This document shows, in pieces, positions 27,243 through 35,906 of a stretch of DNA of 47,017 nt. The DNA lies in NCBI GenBank assembly GCA_022361535.1, contig JAKSAU010000818.1, forward strand, positions 1 through 47,017. Reading direction: 5' to 3'. Every line of letters starts with the position of its first letter. Within the stretch, counting starts at the first letter, position 1. Both the position numbers and the translations under genes were made by a program. This DNA comes from Desulfobacterales bacterium (lineage in GTDB: Bacteria > Desulfobacterota > Desulfobacteria > Desulfobacterales > Desulfobacteraceae). Under the pieces are notes generated by a model that was not told the origin of the DNA, made no database searches, and saw only the letters and a list, made by a program, of their open reading frames with translations.

Positions 27243-28107
27243 GACCACCCCGGAGCATTTTTTCAGCAAAGTAAGGCAACACAAAGGCGGCCATGTGAAC
27301 GTCCTTGGAATAATACTTCAATTGTTTCTGCAGATCTTCGGGGATTTGTCTTGCAGGTATTTTCAACTCAGGACCCAAGGAGCCTAAACAGATCCCAATA
27401 TGTCCACCAGGATATGTCGGTACAAGAATATTGGCAAATCCGTGAACAGGAAAAAGAGTGCTGGTAATCCGGATGAGATTTTCAACACACTCCTGGTGTA
27501 GAAAAAAAGATTCTCCCTGGGTTGCGACCAATCCTCCGGGCCTTAATGCCTGTTTCAAATGCTCATAAAACGGTCGCTCAAAAAGAACTTCCCCTGGTCC
27601 AACCGGATCAGAAGAGTCAACGATAATAACGTCATACTCTTTGTCATGCTCTTTTACAAAGGTATTGCCGTCCCTGATATGCACGGTTAACCTTGGATCG
27701 TCAAAACCACAGGCCATATTCGGTAAAAACTGTTTTGACACCTCAATGACCTCAGGATCAATTTCGCAAAAATCAATGGTTTCAATATCTTTATGCCGAC
27801 CAATCTCTCTTAGCACACCACCGTCACCACCACCAATGACAAGAACGTTTTTAGGATTTGGATGGGAGAACAGGGGCAGATGAGCCATCATTTCCTGATA
27901 GCTGAATTCATCCCGCTCTGTGAGCTGGATAATTCCGTCAAGCACCAACATTTTGCCATGGGAACGGGTCTGGTAAAGGTCGATCTGCTGGTATTGGCTC
28001 TTATTGCTGTATAAGACTTCATCTACTTGAAGCGACAAGGCAACGCCTTCCCACATGGGGCAGATTTCAGAAAACCATCCTTTTTCAATTTTGCTTAAAT
28101 TTTTCAT
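27235..28107 (-). CDS. speE: Polyamine aminopropyltransferase (spermidine synthase)
   Basis: Transfers the aminopropyl group of decarboxylated S-adenosylmethionine to putrescine (or a related diamine). The N-terminal beta-sheet domain (WFSEICPMWEGVALSLQVDEVLY, then HGKMLVLDGIIQLTERDEFSYQEMMAHLPL) and the Rossmann part with VLVIGGGDGGVLREIGRH and DVIIVDSSDPVGP are complete. Length 290 is normal. It follows speD after 27 bases and overlaps the GNAT gene, so decarboxylase and synthase are made together. No ribosome binding site is obvious. Confidence 0.95.
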   Translation of the reverse strand: MKNLSKIEKGWFSEICPMWEGVALSLQVDEVLYSNKSQYQQIDLYQTRSHGKMLVLDGIIQLTERDEFSYQEMMAHLPLFSHPNPKNVLVIGGGDGGVLREIGRHKDIETIDFCEIDPEVIEVSKQFLPNMACGFDDPRLTVHIRDGNTFVKEHDKEYDVIIVDSSDPVGPGEVLFERPFYEHLKQALRPGGLVATQGESFFLHQECVENLIRITSTLFPVHGFANILVPTYPGGHIGICLGSLGPELKIPARQIPEDLQKQLKYYSKDVHMAAFVLPYFAEKMLRGGHD

Positions 28108-28134
28108 ATATATGGCTTGTCCGAGTCACTCAAT

Positions 28135-28965
28135 TTATTGTCTTAGTGCTACCTGCATTTTGTAATGGGCGCCTTTGAAAAAAGACCTGGCAAACTCAGC
28201 CACATCACGGGGCTCATAATATTTGCATGAAAAAATATCAAGATAGGCCGTATTGGTTGCATTGGCAAAATGCCCTGATATCAGAGAGGTTTCAATAAGC
28301 TGAGTCATGGAAAACCCTGCTACTTTTTCATCCTCTCCAAAATGAACGACCTGGCAGTCTCCAAAACGTTTCATCTCAATTTTTTCGCAAAGCTTGACTA
28401 CAAATTCTTTAATATAATCTGCATCCCGGATATTATCCGGATCACAGTCATATAAGTCTACAGAAGTCAGCACCCCCCAAGGACTGCTGTTTTCGTATGC
28501 CTTTTTCCATGAGATAGGAAGGGTGTCCCTGTCCCTGACTGTATCATCGATAGTTCTTTGCCGAGAGGCCCCTACCGTATCAAGAAGCCCCCGGTTCTGA
28601 TCGGAAGAGACAACAACCCGCTTAGAAGCAAAGCCTGACTGCATAGCGTGAATAGCTGTGTCCAGATTTATATTGTCTCCACAAGTAAAAATATCTACTG
28701 CAGCATAGTTGTGTTCAGGCCAGGCATGTACGGTAAAATGAGATTCGGCAATAATGACCACACCTGACACGCCCTGGGGATCAAACTTATGAAATGAGCT
28801 ACTTATAACTGTTGCGCCACTGTCCCTGGCGGCCGTTAGCAATGTCTGTTCAACATCATCTTTTTCAAGCAGGGTCCCCGGGCCGCAATCATAATACTCT
28901 ATAGTCAACTGACGTCCCAAGGCAAAAACCGGTTCAGAATCAAGGGGCTTCTTGTTTTTATCAAG
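28135..28965 (-). CDS. speD: S-adenosylmethionine decarboxylase with duplicated domain
   Basis: Pyruvoyl enzyme that makes the aminopropyl donor for SpeE. In the numbering of the longest frame (start 28992), Glu83-Ser84 is the self-cleavage site (IIAESHFTVHAWPEH), with His89 and Cys104 (VDIFTCGD) as catalytic residues, all as in the small bacterial SpeH-type enzyme. That domain ends near residue 135. Residues 170-275 look like a second, degenerate copy: TQLIETSLISGHF then YLDIFSCKYY aligns with the active domain but lacks the Glu-Ser pair and histidine pattern. The start was moved to the ATG at 28965, which has GGAG nine bases upstream; 28992 is a TTG. Confidence 0.92.
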   Translation of the reverse strand, partial: LDKNKKPLDSEPVFALGRQLTIEYYDCGPGTLLEKDDVEQTLLTAARDSGATVISSSFHKFDPQGVSGVVIIAESHFTVHAWPEHNYAAVDIFTCGDNINLDTAIHAMQSGFASKRVVVSSDQNRGLLDTVGASRQRTIDDTVRDRDTLPISWKKAYENSSPWGVLTSVDLYDCDPDNIRDADYIKEFVVKLCEKIEMKRFGDCQVVHFGEDEKVAGFSMTQLIETSLISGHFANATNTAYLDIFSCKYYEPRDVAEFARSFFKGAHYKMQVALRQ

Positions 28966-29104
28966 CATCCAGGAAAACTCCAATATAATCAATGTCTACA
29001 ACATCTTACGCCGCCTGTTGCTGACAGCCGGCATAAAAACTTGAAAAATTTTATAAAAAGTTAATCTCTATTGGAAGATAATCAATGGGGAAGGCAAAAA
29101 GAAA

Positions 29105-29806
29105 TCAATATATCTCCATAATAGAAGAAAATCGGTCATAGCCGGATTCTCTTGGCAGGTCCTTTTCTTCAAGCCGAGATATCATTGAGGGGGCATTAAA
29201 CCGGATATAAGGATTGACTTTTAATTCATCACTTAAGCATGAGACAACATGATCTTCATCATATATCTCTTTGTACGCCTCAAGATCCGGGTTGTCTGGC
29301 TCAATGATACGTGCATAGGTTAAAGATTCAGCTACATAATCATGACCGGCATACACCCGGGTGTCATGGGGCAAGGCCATCAATTGGAGTAAAGAATCAT
29401 AAAAGGCTTTCAAATCTCCTGAAAAGCAATTGCCCACAGTTGCGTTGAAAAGCGTGTCCCCGGTAACAACGAAGCCCTCCCCTTTAAAACAAACAGAATC
29501 AGTTGTATGTCCCGGTGTAAGCAACACCTCAAGCCCCTGCCCGTTTTCCAGTTCAAGTATTTGTCCCTGACAAAATTTTGTACAATCTAAAAACGTTGCG
29601 CCTGTTCTTTCAACAAGCTGTCCATTTCCTGGTGTATGGTCTGCATGATTATGCGTATTTGTAACAATAATGATTTTTACATTTTTTTTATTCGCAAACT
29701 CTATAATTTCGTCAACAGCGCCACCATCAATTGCAATACCGTAATTTTTTGTATAAACCAGGTATCCTAAATTGTCTTTACTGAATCTAAACTGCTGTAT
29801 ATCCAT
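29105..29806 (-). CDS. MBL-fold hydrolase, glyoxalase II-like
   Basis: Metallo-beta-lactamase fold enzyme close to hydroxyacylglutathione hydrolase. Metal ligands: THNHADHT at residues 51-58, His100 (TPGHTTDS), Asp117 (VTGDTLF) and the AGHDY histidine. The C-terminal part (LTYARIIEPDNPDL, then a helical tail) resembles the glyoxalase II C-terminal domain. It probably cleaves a thioester in the cytoplasm; whether with glutathione or another thiol is open. AGGAG precedes the ATG. It follows the acidic-protein gene by 17 bases, so the two are likely one transcript. Confidence 0.88.
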   Translation of the reverse strand: MDIQQFRFSKDNLGYLVYTKNYGIAIDGGAVDEIIEFANKKNVKIIIVTNTHNHADHTPGNGQLVERTGATFLDCTKFCQGQILELENGQGLEVLLTPGHTTDSVCFKGEGFVVTGDTLFNATVGNCFSGDLKAFYDSLLQLMALPHDTRVYAGHDYVAESLTYARIIEPDNPDLEAYKEIYDEDHVVSCLSDELKVNPYIRFNAPSMISRLEEKDLPRESGYDRFSSIMEIY

Positions 29807-29823
29807 TTCATGTCTCCTGTATA

Positions 29824-30216
29824 TCAGAACAGACTGCCGCCTTCTTCAAACTGGTCATCTTCATCGTGTTCGCTCATGGAATCGTCTTCCAACCCATCAT
29901 TGTATATACCTGCAATCTCATCATCATCCATGGCTTCATCCATAAATTCGTCGTCAAACAACTGCTCCACACCATGCTCTTCAAAAATCATATTCAATGC
30001 ATCTTTTAAATTCCGCTCAAAACTCTCGGCAAATTTCCCTTCATCATCCTGGCTAAACTCATATATGTCTTCATGCTCTTCAATCAGGTCTCTAAGGTCT
30101 GTATCAATCTGTGTGCGTGTGTAGAAATCAGTTTCATACGTATCGAGTATTTCCTGGAAAAGGTCGTAAAGCTCAAACGCTTCCACGGCCTCAAAAATAG
30201 TCATTTTCTCAGCCAT
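29824..30216 (-). CDS. Strongly acidic hypothetical protein
   Basis: I do not recognise this 130-residue protein. It starts with an amphipathic, helical part (MAEKMTIFEAVEAFELYDLFQEIL, then RTQIDTDLRDLIEEHEDIYEF) and ends in a tail of Asp and Glu (about residues 85-125), so it is very acidic overall. There is no signal peptide, membrane segment or cysteine site. GGAGGAG seven bases before the ATG is a strong ribosome binding site, which supports a real, well-translated gene. It is the first gene of a pair with the glyoxalase II-like hydrolase. Confidence 0.7.
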   Translation of the reverse strand: MAEKMTIFEAVEAFELYDLFQEILDTYETDFYTRTQIDTDLRDLIEEHEDIYEFSQDDEGKFAESFERNLKDALNMIFEEHGVEQLFDDEFMDEAMDDDEIAGIYNDGLEDDSMSEHDEDDQFEEGGSLF

Positions 30217-30328
30217 TATTCGTCTCCTCCTGAATTACTTTTTGGAATTCTCCCTATGATAACATCAGTTTTTTTTATGTCAAATTGGGATCTGGTTTCC
30301 GAAACCTAAAGATTCTTTCTCAGGTAAA

Positions 30329-31246
30329 TTAGAAGGGATCAGGAACATTAACACTGACAACCGGACAAGCAGACCTGAGTATGACCTGTTCCACTGTGGA
30401 GCCAACTGATGGCGTATCATTTTGCTGTTCTCCGGTGTGACGGGCCATAACGATAAGATCTGCACGAATTTCCCTTGAAAACTTGAGTAACTCTACGTAA
30501 GGAACCCCTTCCCACACACAAATCTCATAATTATCAAAATTATTCATCCGGGAAACATACATGTCATGAATATTTTCTTTCGCTGATTTTATGCGATTCT
30601 CTATAGACATCTGCCCCGGCCCTACTCCTGCTTGGGATGTTTCTATATTCAGCGCATGAAAAAGATGGAGACGGCATCCCATGAGTTTGGCAGATTCATA
30701 GGCGAATTCAAATGCCTTTATGGACTCAGCGGAAAAGTCGGCACCAAACACGATTTGATTGAAATACCAAAAGCAGGTCTCACAAGGGCGGCTAACTACA
30801 AAGACAGGACAAAGGGCACCATATGTAACCGCCTGTATAGTTGACCCGACAAAGCCCCTGAAACGCTCGGTAGACGGATTGCCCTGCCGGACATGTCCGC
30901 CTAGAATAACACAATCTGCGTTTATATGCTCTGCATACTCGAGAATCTTGCTCCAAGGCTTACCAAGTAGAAGTTCTAAAGTTGGTTCTCTGTGTTTTTG
31001 AGCGAGATGGGCATACATGCCCTTAATAGTGTTTTTTAACTTAATCCTGCGCTCGCCATCCAAGTGATCATAATCTGATTGGTTTTTAAAAGCATCTTCT
31101 TCCACTCCTGCAGTCGAAGCATTTTGATGACAGACATGTACCAGGGTCAATGCGGCGTCATATTTGTCCGCAAGCTCAAATGCTGTTTTTGCAGCAGCAT
31201 CGCAGGCTTCAGAAGCGTTGGTGGCAAATAGAATCGTCTTAAACAT
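30329..31246 (-). CDS. Universal stress protein with two UspA domains
   Basis: Two tandem UspA folds, residues 1-145 and about 155-305. Each begins with the characteristic strand and helix (MFKTILFATNASEACDAAAKTAFELA; then QIVFGADFSAESIKAFEFAYESA) and ends with an ATP-site-like glycine segment (FVGSTIQAV; PSVGSTVEQV). Such proteins act in stress survival and nucleotide sensing; the partner is unknown. It follows the response regulator by 104 bases and is the last gene of the Tmc block, so its link to the electron-transfer complex is by position. Confidence 0.92.
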   Translation of the reverse strand: MFKTILFATNASEACDAAAKTAFELADKYDAALTLVHVCHQNASTAGVEEDAFKNQSDYDHLDGERRIKLKNTIKGMYAHLAQKHREPTLELLLGKPWSKILEYAEHINADCVILGGHVRQGNPSTERFRGFVGSTIQAVTYGALCPVFVVSRPCETCFWYFNQIVFGADFSAESIKAFEFAYESAKLMGCRLHLFHALNIETSQAGVGPGQMSIENRIKSAKENIHDMYVSRMNNFDNYEICVWEGVPYVELLKFSREIRADLIVMARHTGEQQNDTPSVGSTVEQVILRSACPVVSVNVPDPF

Positions 31247-31350
31247 GATTATTCTATGACAAGGCGAGCCGGCGTTAAGCCATGGCCTAACCGCTCCTTA
31301 ACATGGAGCAATAGCAAAGAAACTAAACCGGCTAAACCTTATATCCGCTC

Positions 31351-31707
31351 TTAATTATTTAGAAGGTTTCCCACAGTTGTAAGCAATTCATCTTTGTCAA
31401 ACGGTTTGGCAAAGTAGGCTTCTGCTTTGGGAATTGAATATTTACGACCTGATAAGCCGGAAACCACGATTACAGGTGTTGAAAAACCTTTGATTTTAGA
31501 TAATTTTCTAAAAAAACGAGGTCCCCACTCTTCCGGCATTTCCAGGTCTAACGTAATCAAATCAGGGGTTTCTGCTTTGTATACATCCATGGCTCCCTTG
31601 CCGTCAGTGGCAATGCAGGTCAGGTACCCATTGTCCTGAAACAAAGCATCCAGATAACGGGTGATGGCCGGGTCATCATCTACAATCATTATTTTCTTTT
31701 GACTCAT
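31351..31707 (-). CDS. Single-domain response regulator (CheY-like)
   Basis: Receiver domain only, 118 residues. The acidic pair D10-D11, phosphoacceptor Asp54 (LITLDLEMP) and Lys in YFAKPFDKDEL are all present, so it should be phosphorylated by a histidine kinase. No output domain is fused. It starts 12 bases after tmcA, with AAGGA before the ATG, and so belongs to the tmc operon. The hybrid kinase encoded at 36617-38947 is the nearest candidate partner. Confidence 0.93.
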   Translation of the reverse strand: MSQKKIMIVDDDPAITRYLDALFQDNGYLTCIATDGKGAMDVYKAETPDLITLDLEMPEEWGPRFFRKLSKIKGFSTPVIVVSGLSGRKYSIPKAEAYFAKPFDKDELLTTVGNLLNN

Positions 31708-31719
31708 TATCCTTCTCCA

Positions 31720-32115
31720 CTATTCTTTTATATGGCACTCTCCGCAAAGCAGCGGCCCTTTACCTTTATCAATATGGCAGGCCCTGCACTGAGTGTGAAA
31801 TGCATTGGCCAGAGCCATTGAATTTTCAGGACTTGACTTCAAGCCGTGACATTCGGAACACGGGCTGTCCTCACTGGATTCATCTTCAATAAGCTTGCCG
31901 TCTTCCCAAACGTGATGGCATATGGCACAATCTTCCAGTTCAGCTGTTTCATTATGGGTATCATGATCAAACACGGCTGCCGGGCGGCGCAGCGTATCAA
32001 AGGCAGACGTATCCATCCTGATCAACTCTTCAGACCCACTGTCCTGACTGGAGATTGCTGTCCAGGCACCCAAAACCGACAGGATAAATGCAAGTATCAA
32101 AATTTTTGTTTTCAT
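31720..32115 (-). CDS. tmcA: Tetraheme cytochrome c3 subunit of the Tmc complex
   Basis: Periplasmic electron carrier of the Tmc complex. It has a signal peptide (residues 1-22 of the chosen start) and exactly four CxxCH heme sites: C63-H67, C86-H90, C110-H114 and C124-H128, with H51, H54, H68 and H107 as candidates for the second axial ligands. The mature protein is Asp/Glu-rich, as for acidic type II cytochrome c3. The start was moved from 32220 to the ATG at 32115, just one base after the tmcB stop, with GGGAG six bases upstream. It probably receives electrons from periplasmic hydrogenase or formate dehydrogenase via other cytochromes. Confidence 0.93.
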   Translation of the reverse strand: MKTKILILAFILSVLGAWTAISSQDSGSEELIRMDTSAFDTLRRPAAVFDHDTHNETAELEDCAICHHVWEDGKLIEDESSEDSPCSECHGLKSSPENSMALANAFHTQCRACHIDKGKGPLLCGECHIKE

Positions 32116-32116
32116 T

Positions 32117-33466
32117 TTATTCTCCCGGCGTATAAACTTTCTTTTCCATGGTTTCGTAAATAATGTCCCCCAGGAATTTGACTTCCATGTCCAACTCATA
32201 ATGATGAACAATATCTTCAAGGCCTGAATGGCAGTTATGGCACGGTGCGATCAAAACTTCGGCTCCTGTTGCCTTAAGCTGTTCAGCCTTGATCCGGTTG
32301 TTGACCATCCTTTCAGCTTTATACGGAGGTCCGCAGTTGATCACGCCGCCCCCTGCACCACAGCAATAGTTGTGTTCCTTGTTTGGGGTCATTTCAACAA
32401 AGTCCGAACACGTCATATCTACAACTTTTCTGGCCATATCATGAAGTCCGCGTCCCCTGGAAACGTTGCACGGATCATGAAGTGTTACCTTCTTTTTATA
32501 TTTTTCTTTTATGGTAAGCCGGCCTTTTTCGAGCAATTCATGGTAAAACTCAAGGGCATGAACAACTTCAAACGGCGGCATGGCCCAAGACACCCATCGG
32601 TTGCCGACATCGTAAACGGACCGGAAAGCATGGCCGCATTCCCCCATGACAATCCGCTTAACATTCAAGTCTGCTGCAGCTTCAAAAAATGTCCTGGCAA
32701 TTCTACCTGAAATCTCATTATCCCCAGTGAACATTGCCATGTTGGAGTTGTCCCACCCGGGCATAGACGGCATGGTCCAGTTCAACCCTGCGGCATGCAT
32801 CATTACAGCAGCTTGGTAGATCAAGCCTGCCTGGAACTTGGGTTCGGGTGCAATTACAGAGTACATGATATCCGCACCCCGTTTATCTAAAGGGATACGC
32901 AACTCTTCGAATTCTTCTCTTGCATCTTCTTCCTGCCATTGCAGGGTATCAATCCATTCATCTTCTTTTACCCACATTTGGTTTAAGGTCACTGAGTGGG
33001 AATTGACTGTATCCTGGATATATTGTGGTGTGATCTCAAGCTTATGGCAAATACGCCTTACCAGCAAAATAAGGTAGGCAATGTCGATTCCAAACGGGCA
33101 GTACATGGAACACCTTCTGCAAAGGTTACATTCCAGATGAGCGATACGAACAGCCTTTCGCAAGAAGTCCTTTGAAACTTTGCCTTTTTTATCAAGCATC
33201 TCCCAAATGGTCTGCTTAACTTTGGCAGCCGGTGAAAATCTTGGATTCCTGTCATTGGACAAAAAGTATGAACATGCATCCGTGCAAAGCCCGCAGCGCA
33301 TACATGTCTCAACATATGCTTTAAAGCGGGCCCCTGTTTCTTTTTCAAGGACCTGGTTGATCACCTGGGTTATTCTTTCGGGGCTCAATCGTTCAAGCCC
33401 GTCTTCAATGGCCGGGTCCGTATTTATTTCCATCTCTTTTGTTTCCATAATTGATGGCTCCTGCAT
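32117..33466 (-). CDS. tmcB: HdrD-like iron-sulfur subunit of the Tmc complex
   Basis: Cytoplasmic iron-sulfur subunit of the Tmc complex, related to HdrD and DsrK. Two 4Fe-4S motifs lie near the N-terminus: C55, C58, C61, C65 and C113, C116, C119, C123. The C-terminal CCG domain (DPCNVSRG, NYCCGAGGG, PCHNC) is the type that holds a noncubane cluster for thiol/disulfide chemistry. No membrane segment. AAGGAG before the ATG is strong. The physiological acceptor on the cytoplasmic side is not settled. It lies between tmcC and tmcA with tight spacing. Confidence 0.95.
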   Translation of the reverse strand: MQEPSIMETKEMEINTDPAIEDGLERLSPERITQVINQVLEKETGARFKAYVETCMRCGLCTDACSYFLSNDRNPRFSPAAKVKQTIWEMLDKKGKVSKDFLRKAVRIAHLECNLCRRCSMYCPFGIDIAYLILLVRRICHKLEITPQYIQDTVNSHSVTLNQMWVKEDEWIDTLQWQEEDAREEFEELRIPLDKRGADIMYSVIAPEPKFQAGLIYQAAVMMHAAGLNWTMPSMPGWDNSNMAMFTGDNEISGRIARTFFEAAADLNVKRIVMGECGHAFRSVYDVGNRWVSWAMPPFEVVHALEFYHELLEKGRLTIKEKYKKKVTLHDPCNVSRGRGLHDMARKVVDMTCSDFVEMTPNKEHNYCCGAGGGVINCGPPYKAERMVNNRIKAEQLKATGAEVLIAPCHNCHSGLEDIVHHYELDMEVKFLGDIIYETMEKKVYTPGE

Positions 33467-33527
33467 CTTAATCTCCTTAGCGGATTAACCTTTTTTAATG
33501 TCCGGTATTGATTTGTTATATTCAAGT

Positions 33528-34187
33528 TTACCAGTCCCGGGCATGTTTTACATTTCCAAATTCCGAGCCGGTATAGGCCCGGGTAAGGGGCGCAAAAATC
33601 ATATGGGAAAACCGTGAGAACGGAATCATGATCAACATGAATTCCCCGGAAAGAATATGGACGATCATCATCCATTGGTAAGCAAACACCTGATGATAAG
33701 CTAAAAACCCAGTTAGAAATGGAAGTAGAACAATTAAAAGAAGCCCAAAATCTTTGGCCGAGGTTAAAAACTTAATTTCAGGTACTATAATCCGCCGTCC
33801 TCCGAAAAAAACAAGGGCTGAGATGATTAGCACTGTGGCGATGTCCGCCAGCGTATCATTGAGCACGGGCCAGGAAATATTAAATGCCTCTTCTATAAGG
33901 ACCACATGCGCTGATAAAAAAAGCGGAACAACAAACAACCCCAGATGAAACAGATAGGACACCCCGTAAAACACAGGCTGCTGCCGGGTGGATCTTGGGA
34001 AAAAAGGAATAAGCCATGCGCCAATGGACCTAAGACTATGAAAAAGAGACAGATAAGAAAATATGAAAGCCTCTTTTTCCTTGGCCTCGCGAATAATGCG
34101 GTACAGTTTAAAAACGATTCCACCTATGAAGAAAAAAACTGAAATCCAGACCATAGGCCCCATGATAAAGTCAATAAAAGCGTTCAT
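33528..34187 (-). CDS. tmcC: b-type cytochrome membrane subunit of the Tmc complex
   Basis: Integral membrane protein of 219 residues in the NarI/DsrM-like group that carries heme b and passes electrons across the membrane. About five hydrophobic segments are visible. Histidines in or next to them (FHSLRS, YLFHLGLF, FLSAHVV, YHQVFAY, IVHILSG, FSHMIF) can bind hemes. The start was placed at the ATG at 34187, seven bases after AAGGAG; the frame also opens at GTG 34193. It lies between tmcD (12-base gap) and tmcB. Confidence 0.93.
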   Translation of the reverse strand: MNAFIDFIMGPMVWISVFFFIGGIVFKLYRIIREAKEKEAFIFSYLSLFHSLRSIGAWLIPFFPRSTRQQPVFYGVSYLFHLGLFVVPLFLSAHVVLIEEAFNISWPVLNDTLADIATVLIISALVFFGGRRIIVPEIKFLTSAKDFGLLLIVLLPFLTGFLAYHQVFAYQWMMIVHILSGEFMLIMIPFSRFSHMIFAPLTRAYTGSEFGNVKHARDW

Positions 34188-34198
34188 TTTCACTCTCC

Positions 34199-35443
34199 TT
34201 ACAAGGCTGCAATGCTACGTTTATATATCCCGTTCACAATGCCCTTGATCAGTACCTTGTCTTTATCAGGACTGACGACGGGATCAGCCATATATGTATA
34301 AGGACCGGCTACCACATTATCGTTTACTGCAGTAAAGTATTGCCCGTCCTTTTCAAAGCATACGGCAACCACGGACCCATCATCGCTGATACTGGGCATA
34401 AACAATTTATCGCAGGACAACTGCCATGCCCTATCGTTTACAGCCAGCCCCCAATATCCGTTATCCTTGAAAACTGCAACCAGCGCTGAACCGTCTTTTG
34501 AATGGTAGATATCTCGAACCATACCATCCCATGACAGGGACCAGATTCGATCGTTTTGAGCAATACTCCATTTTCCAAATTCAGAGGCAACAACAGCGGC
34601 AATTTCATTTGATTTCGGATTAACATCAAGGCGCCAGATATTTTCATATGCTGAAGGCCATAACTGTGATCCATCTTTGTATAAATACCACTTACCACCG
34701 GTTCTGACCGGGGCGACTACATTGGTGCCCCCATTGCAGAAGATAGGTCGCCATACTGCCTGGAACCTGCTGTCCCACACCGAACCATCAACGGCTATCC
34801 CATAATTTTCACGGTCTAAACGAACAGCCCAGGCCAAACGGTCACCTGATTCGTCAAAGCTGATATCCCAGATATTAAGAAACCGTTCTTTCCCCGGATT
34901 ACCATCTTTGGCTACAGAAAAAAGCCCTTTTGCAAACGCATCCACGTCTGCTGCCGCCATACCATCTACCTGGACAACTGCAGCGGTTTTTCCTGTTTGA
35001 GACAGAGTCATACCGGTTATGTTTTCGTATCCCTCTTCCCAGGCTTGGTCATTAACGGCCATGCCGTATTCCATGTCCCGCTGAAAGGCGATACCAATGT
35101 GAGAGCCGTCTTTACTAGTCTTAAGGTTCCAGATAAAATCAAACTGGTTTGACCAGGGCTGACCGTCTACAACCAGGCTCCATTCTTCATCCTGACAGAC
35201 GCAGACTGCATAACGGTTGTCAGGAAGGGCTTTAAGGCTCCAAGCTTTTTCGTGTTCACCGTCCCAAAGATTACCGTTTTCACAAATACCAAAAGCCATT
35301 TCATCCAGATTGACTATGCTGGCAATGGATTCTCCGTCCAGAGAAATACAGGGTTCTTCTACCCAGTTGTACTTGGACTCCCATTCTTTAAAGGGAATTT
35401 CCTTGGCCTGGGTACTCCAATCCCATGATTGCTTTTCTTCCAT
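34199..35443 (-). CDS. tmcD: Tmc complex subunit TmcD, WD40-like
   Basis: A repeat protein of 414 residues with about eight blades of the pattern G-x-A-V-N-D-x-x-W (for example YGMAVNDQAWEEGYENI, YGIAVDGSVWDSRF, WGLAVNDRAWQLSCDKL), i.e. a WD40-like beta-propeller. It contains no heme or iron-sulfur motif and no signal peptide, so it probably is a cytoplasmic scaffold of the complex. It starts two bases after the upstream response regulator gene, with GGAG in front of the ATG. In Desulfovibrio the same subunit set is named TmcD; its role is the least understood. Confidence 0.9.
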   Translation of the reverse strand: MEEKQSWDWSTQAKEIPFKEWESKYNWVEEPCISLDGESIASIVNLDEMAFGICENGNLWDGEHEKAWSLKALPDNRYAVCVCQDEEWSLVVDGQPWSNQFDFIWNLKTSKDGSHIGIAFQRDMEYGMAVNDQAWEEGYENITGMTLSQTGKTAAVVQVDGMAAADVDAFAKGLFSVAKDGNPGKERFLNIWDISFDESGDRLAWAVRLDRENYGIAVDGSVWDSRFQAVWRPIFCNGGTNVVAPVRTGGKWYLYKDGSQLWPSAYENIWRLDVNPKSNEIAAVVASEFGKWSIAQNDRIWSLSWDGMVRDIYHSKDGSALVAVFKDNGYWGLAVNDRAWQLSCDKLFMPSISDDGSVVAVCFEKDGQYFTAVNDNVVAGPYTYMADPVVSPDKDKVLIKGIVNGIYKRSIAAL

Positions 35444-35445
35444 TT

Positions 35446-35844
35446 TTATCTCCGACTATGGTTAGACACATTAAGGTTTTCCATTTCATCGATCACTGTA
35501 TCCAAAGACGCAACTGTCAGTGGCTTTTCAAGAAACCGGTCAATACCTTCTTGTTGGACCTGATCTTCCATGTCCCCACAGGTCATGGTAGCAATAAGGA
35601 TCCGTCGCACTTCCGGCTGGATACGGGCCGCTTCCTTTAAAAACTCAATACCGTTCATATCCGGAAGGAAATAGTCAGAGATGACGACTTCCACACGCTG
35701 ATGTTTAAGGGAATTCAATCCTTGTGACGCAGATTTGAATATAAGAAAATCATTCTGGCTGGTTTTGAAAAAGAGTTTGAGCGATTCTCTAACATGCTTG
35801 TCATAATCAACCAGCATAATTTTTAGCCCATCTTTCTTTTTCAT
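35446..35844 (-). CDS. Single-domain response regulator (CheY-like)
   Basis: Receiver domain of 132 residues with phosphoacceptor Asp57 (VVISDYFLPDMNG), acidic residues D13 and D15 (MLVDYDKHV) and Lys in FLEKPLTV. No output domain. It is the first gene of the tmc transcript, only two bases before tmcD, and a candidate sigma-54 promoter lies 60-75 bases upstream. The second receiver gene is at the other end of tmcABCD; the two sequences differ clearly. The ribosome binding site is weak. Confidence 0.92.
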   Translation of the reverse strand: MKKKDGLKIMLVDYDKHVRESLKLFFKTSQNDFLIFKSASQGLNSLKHQRVEVVISDYFLPDMNGIEFLKEAARIQPEVRRILIATMTCGDMEDQVQQEGIDRFLEKPLTVASLDTVIDEMENLNVSNHSRR

Positions 35845-35906
35845 AATCCATAATCCCTTGGCAATTGAGTTAAAACTGCATAACCGCCCTACTCAATTTG
35901 CAATGT

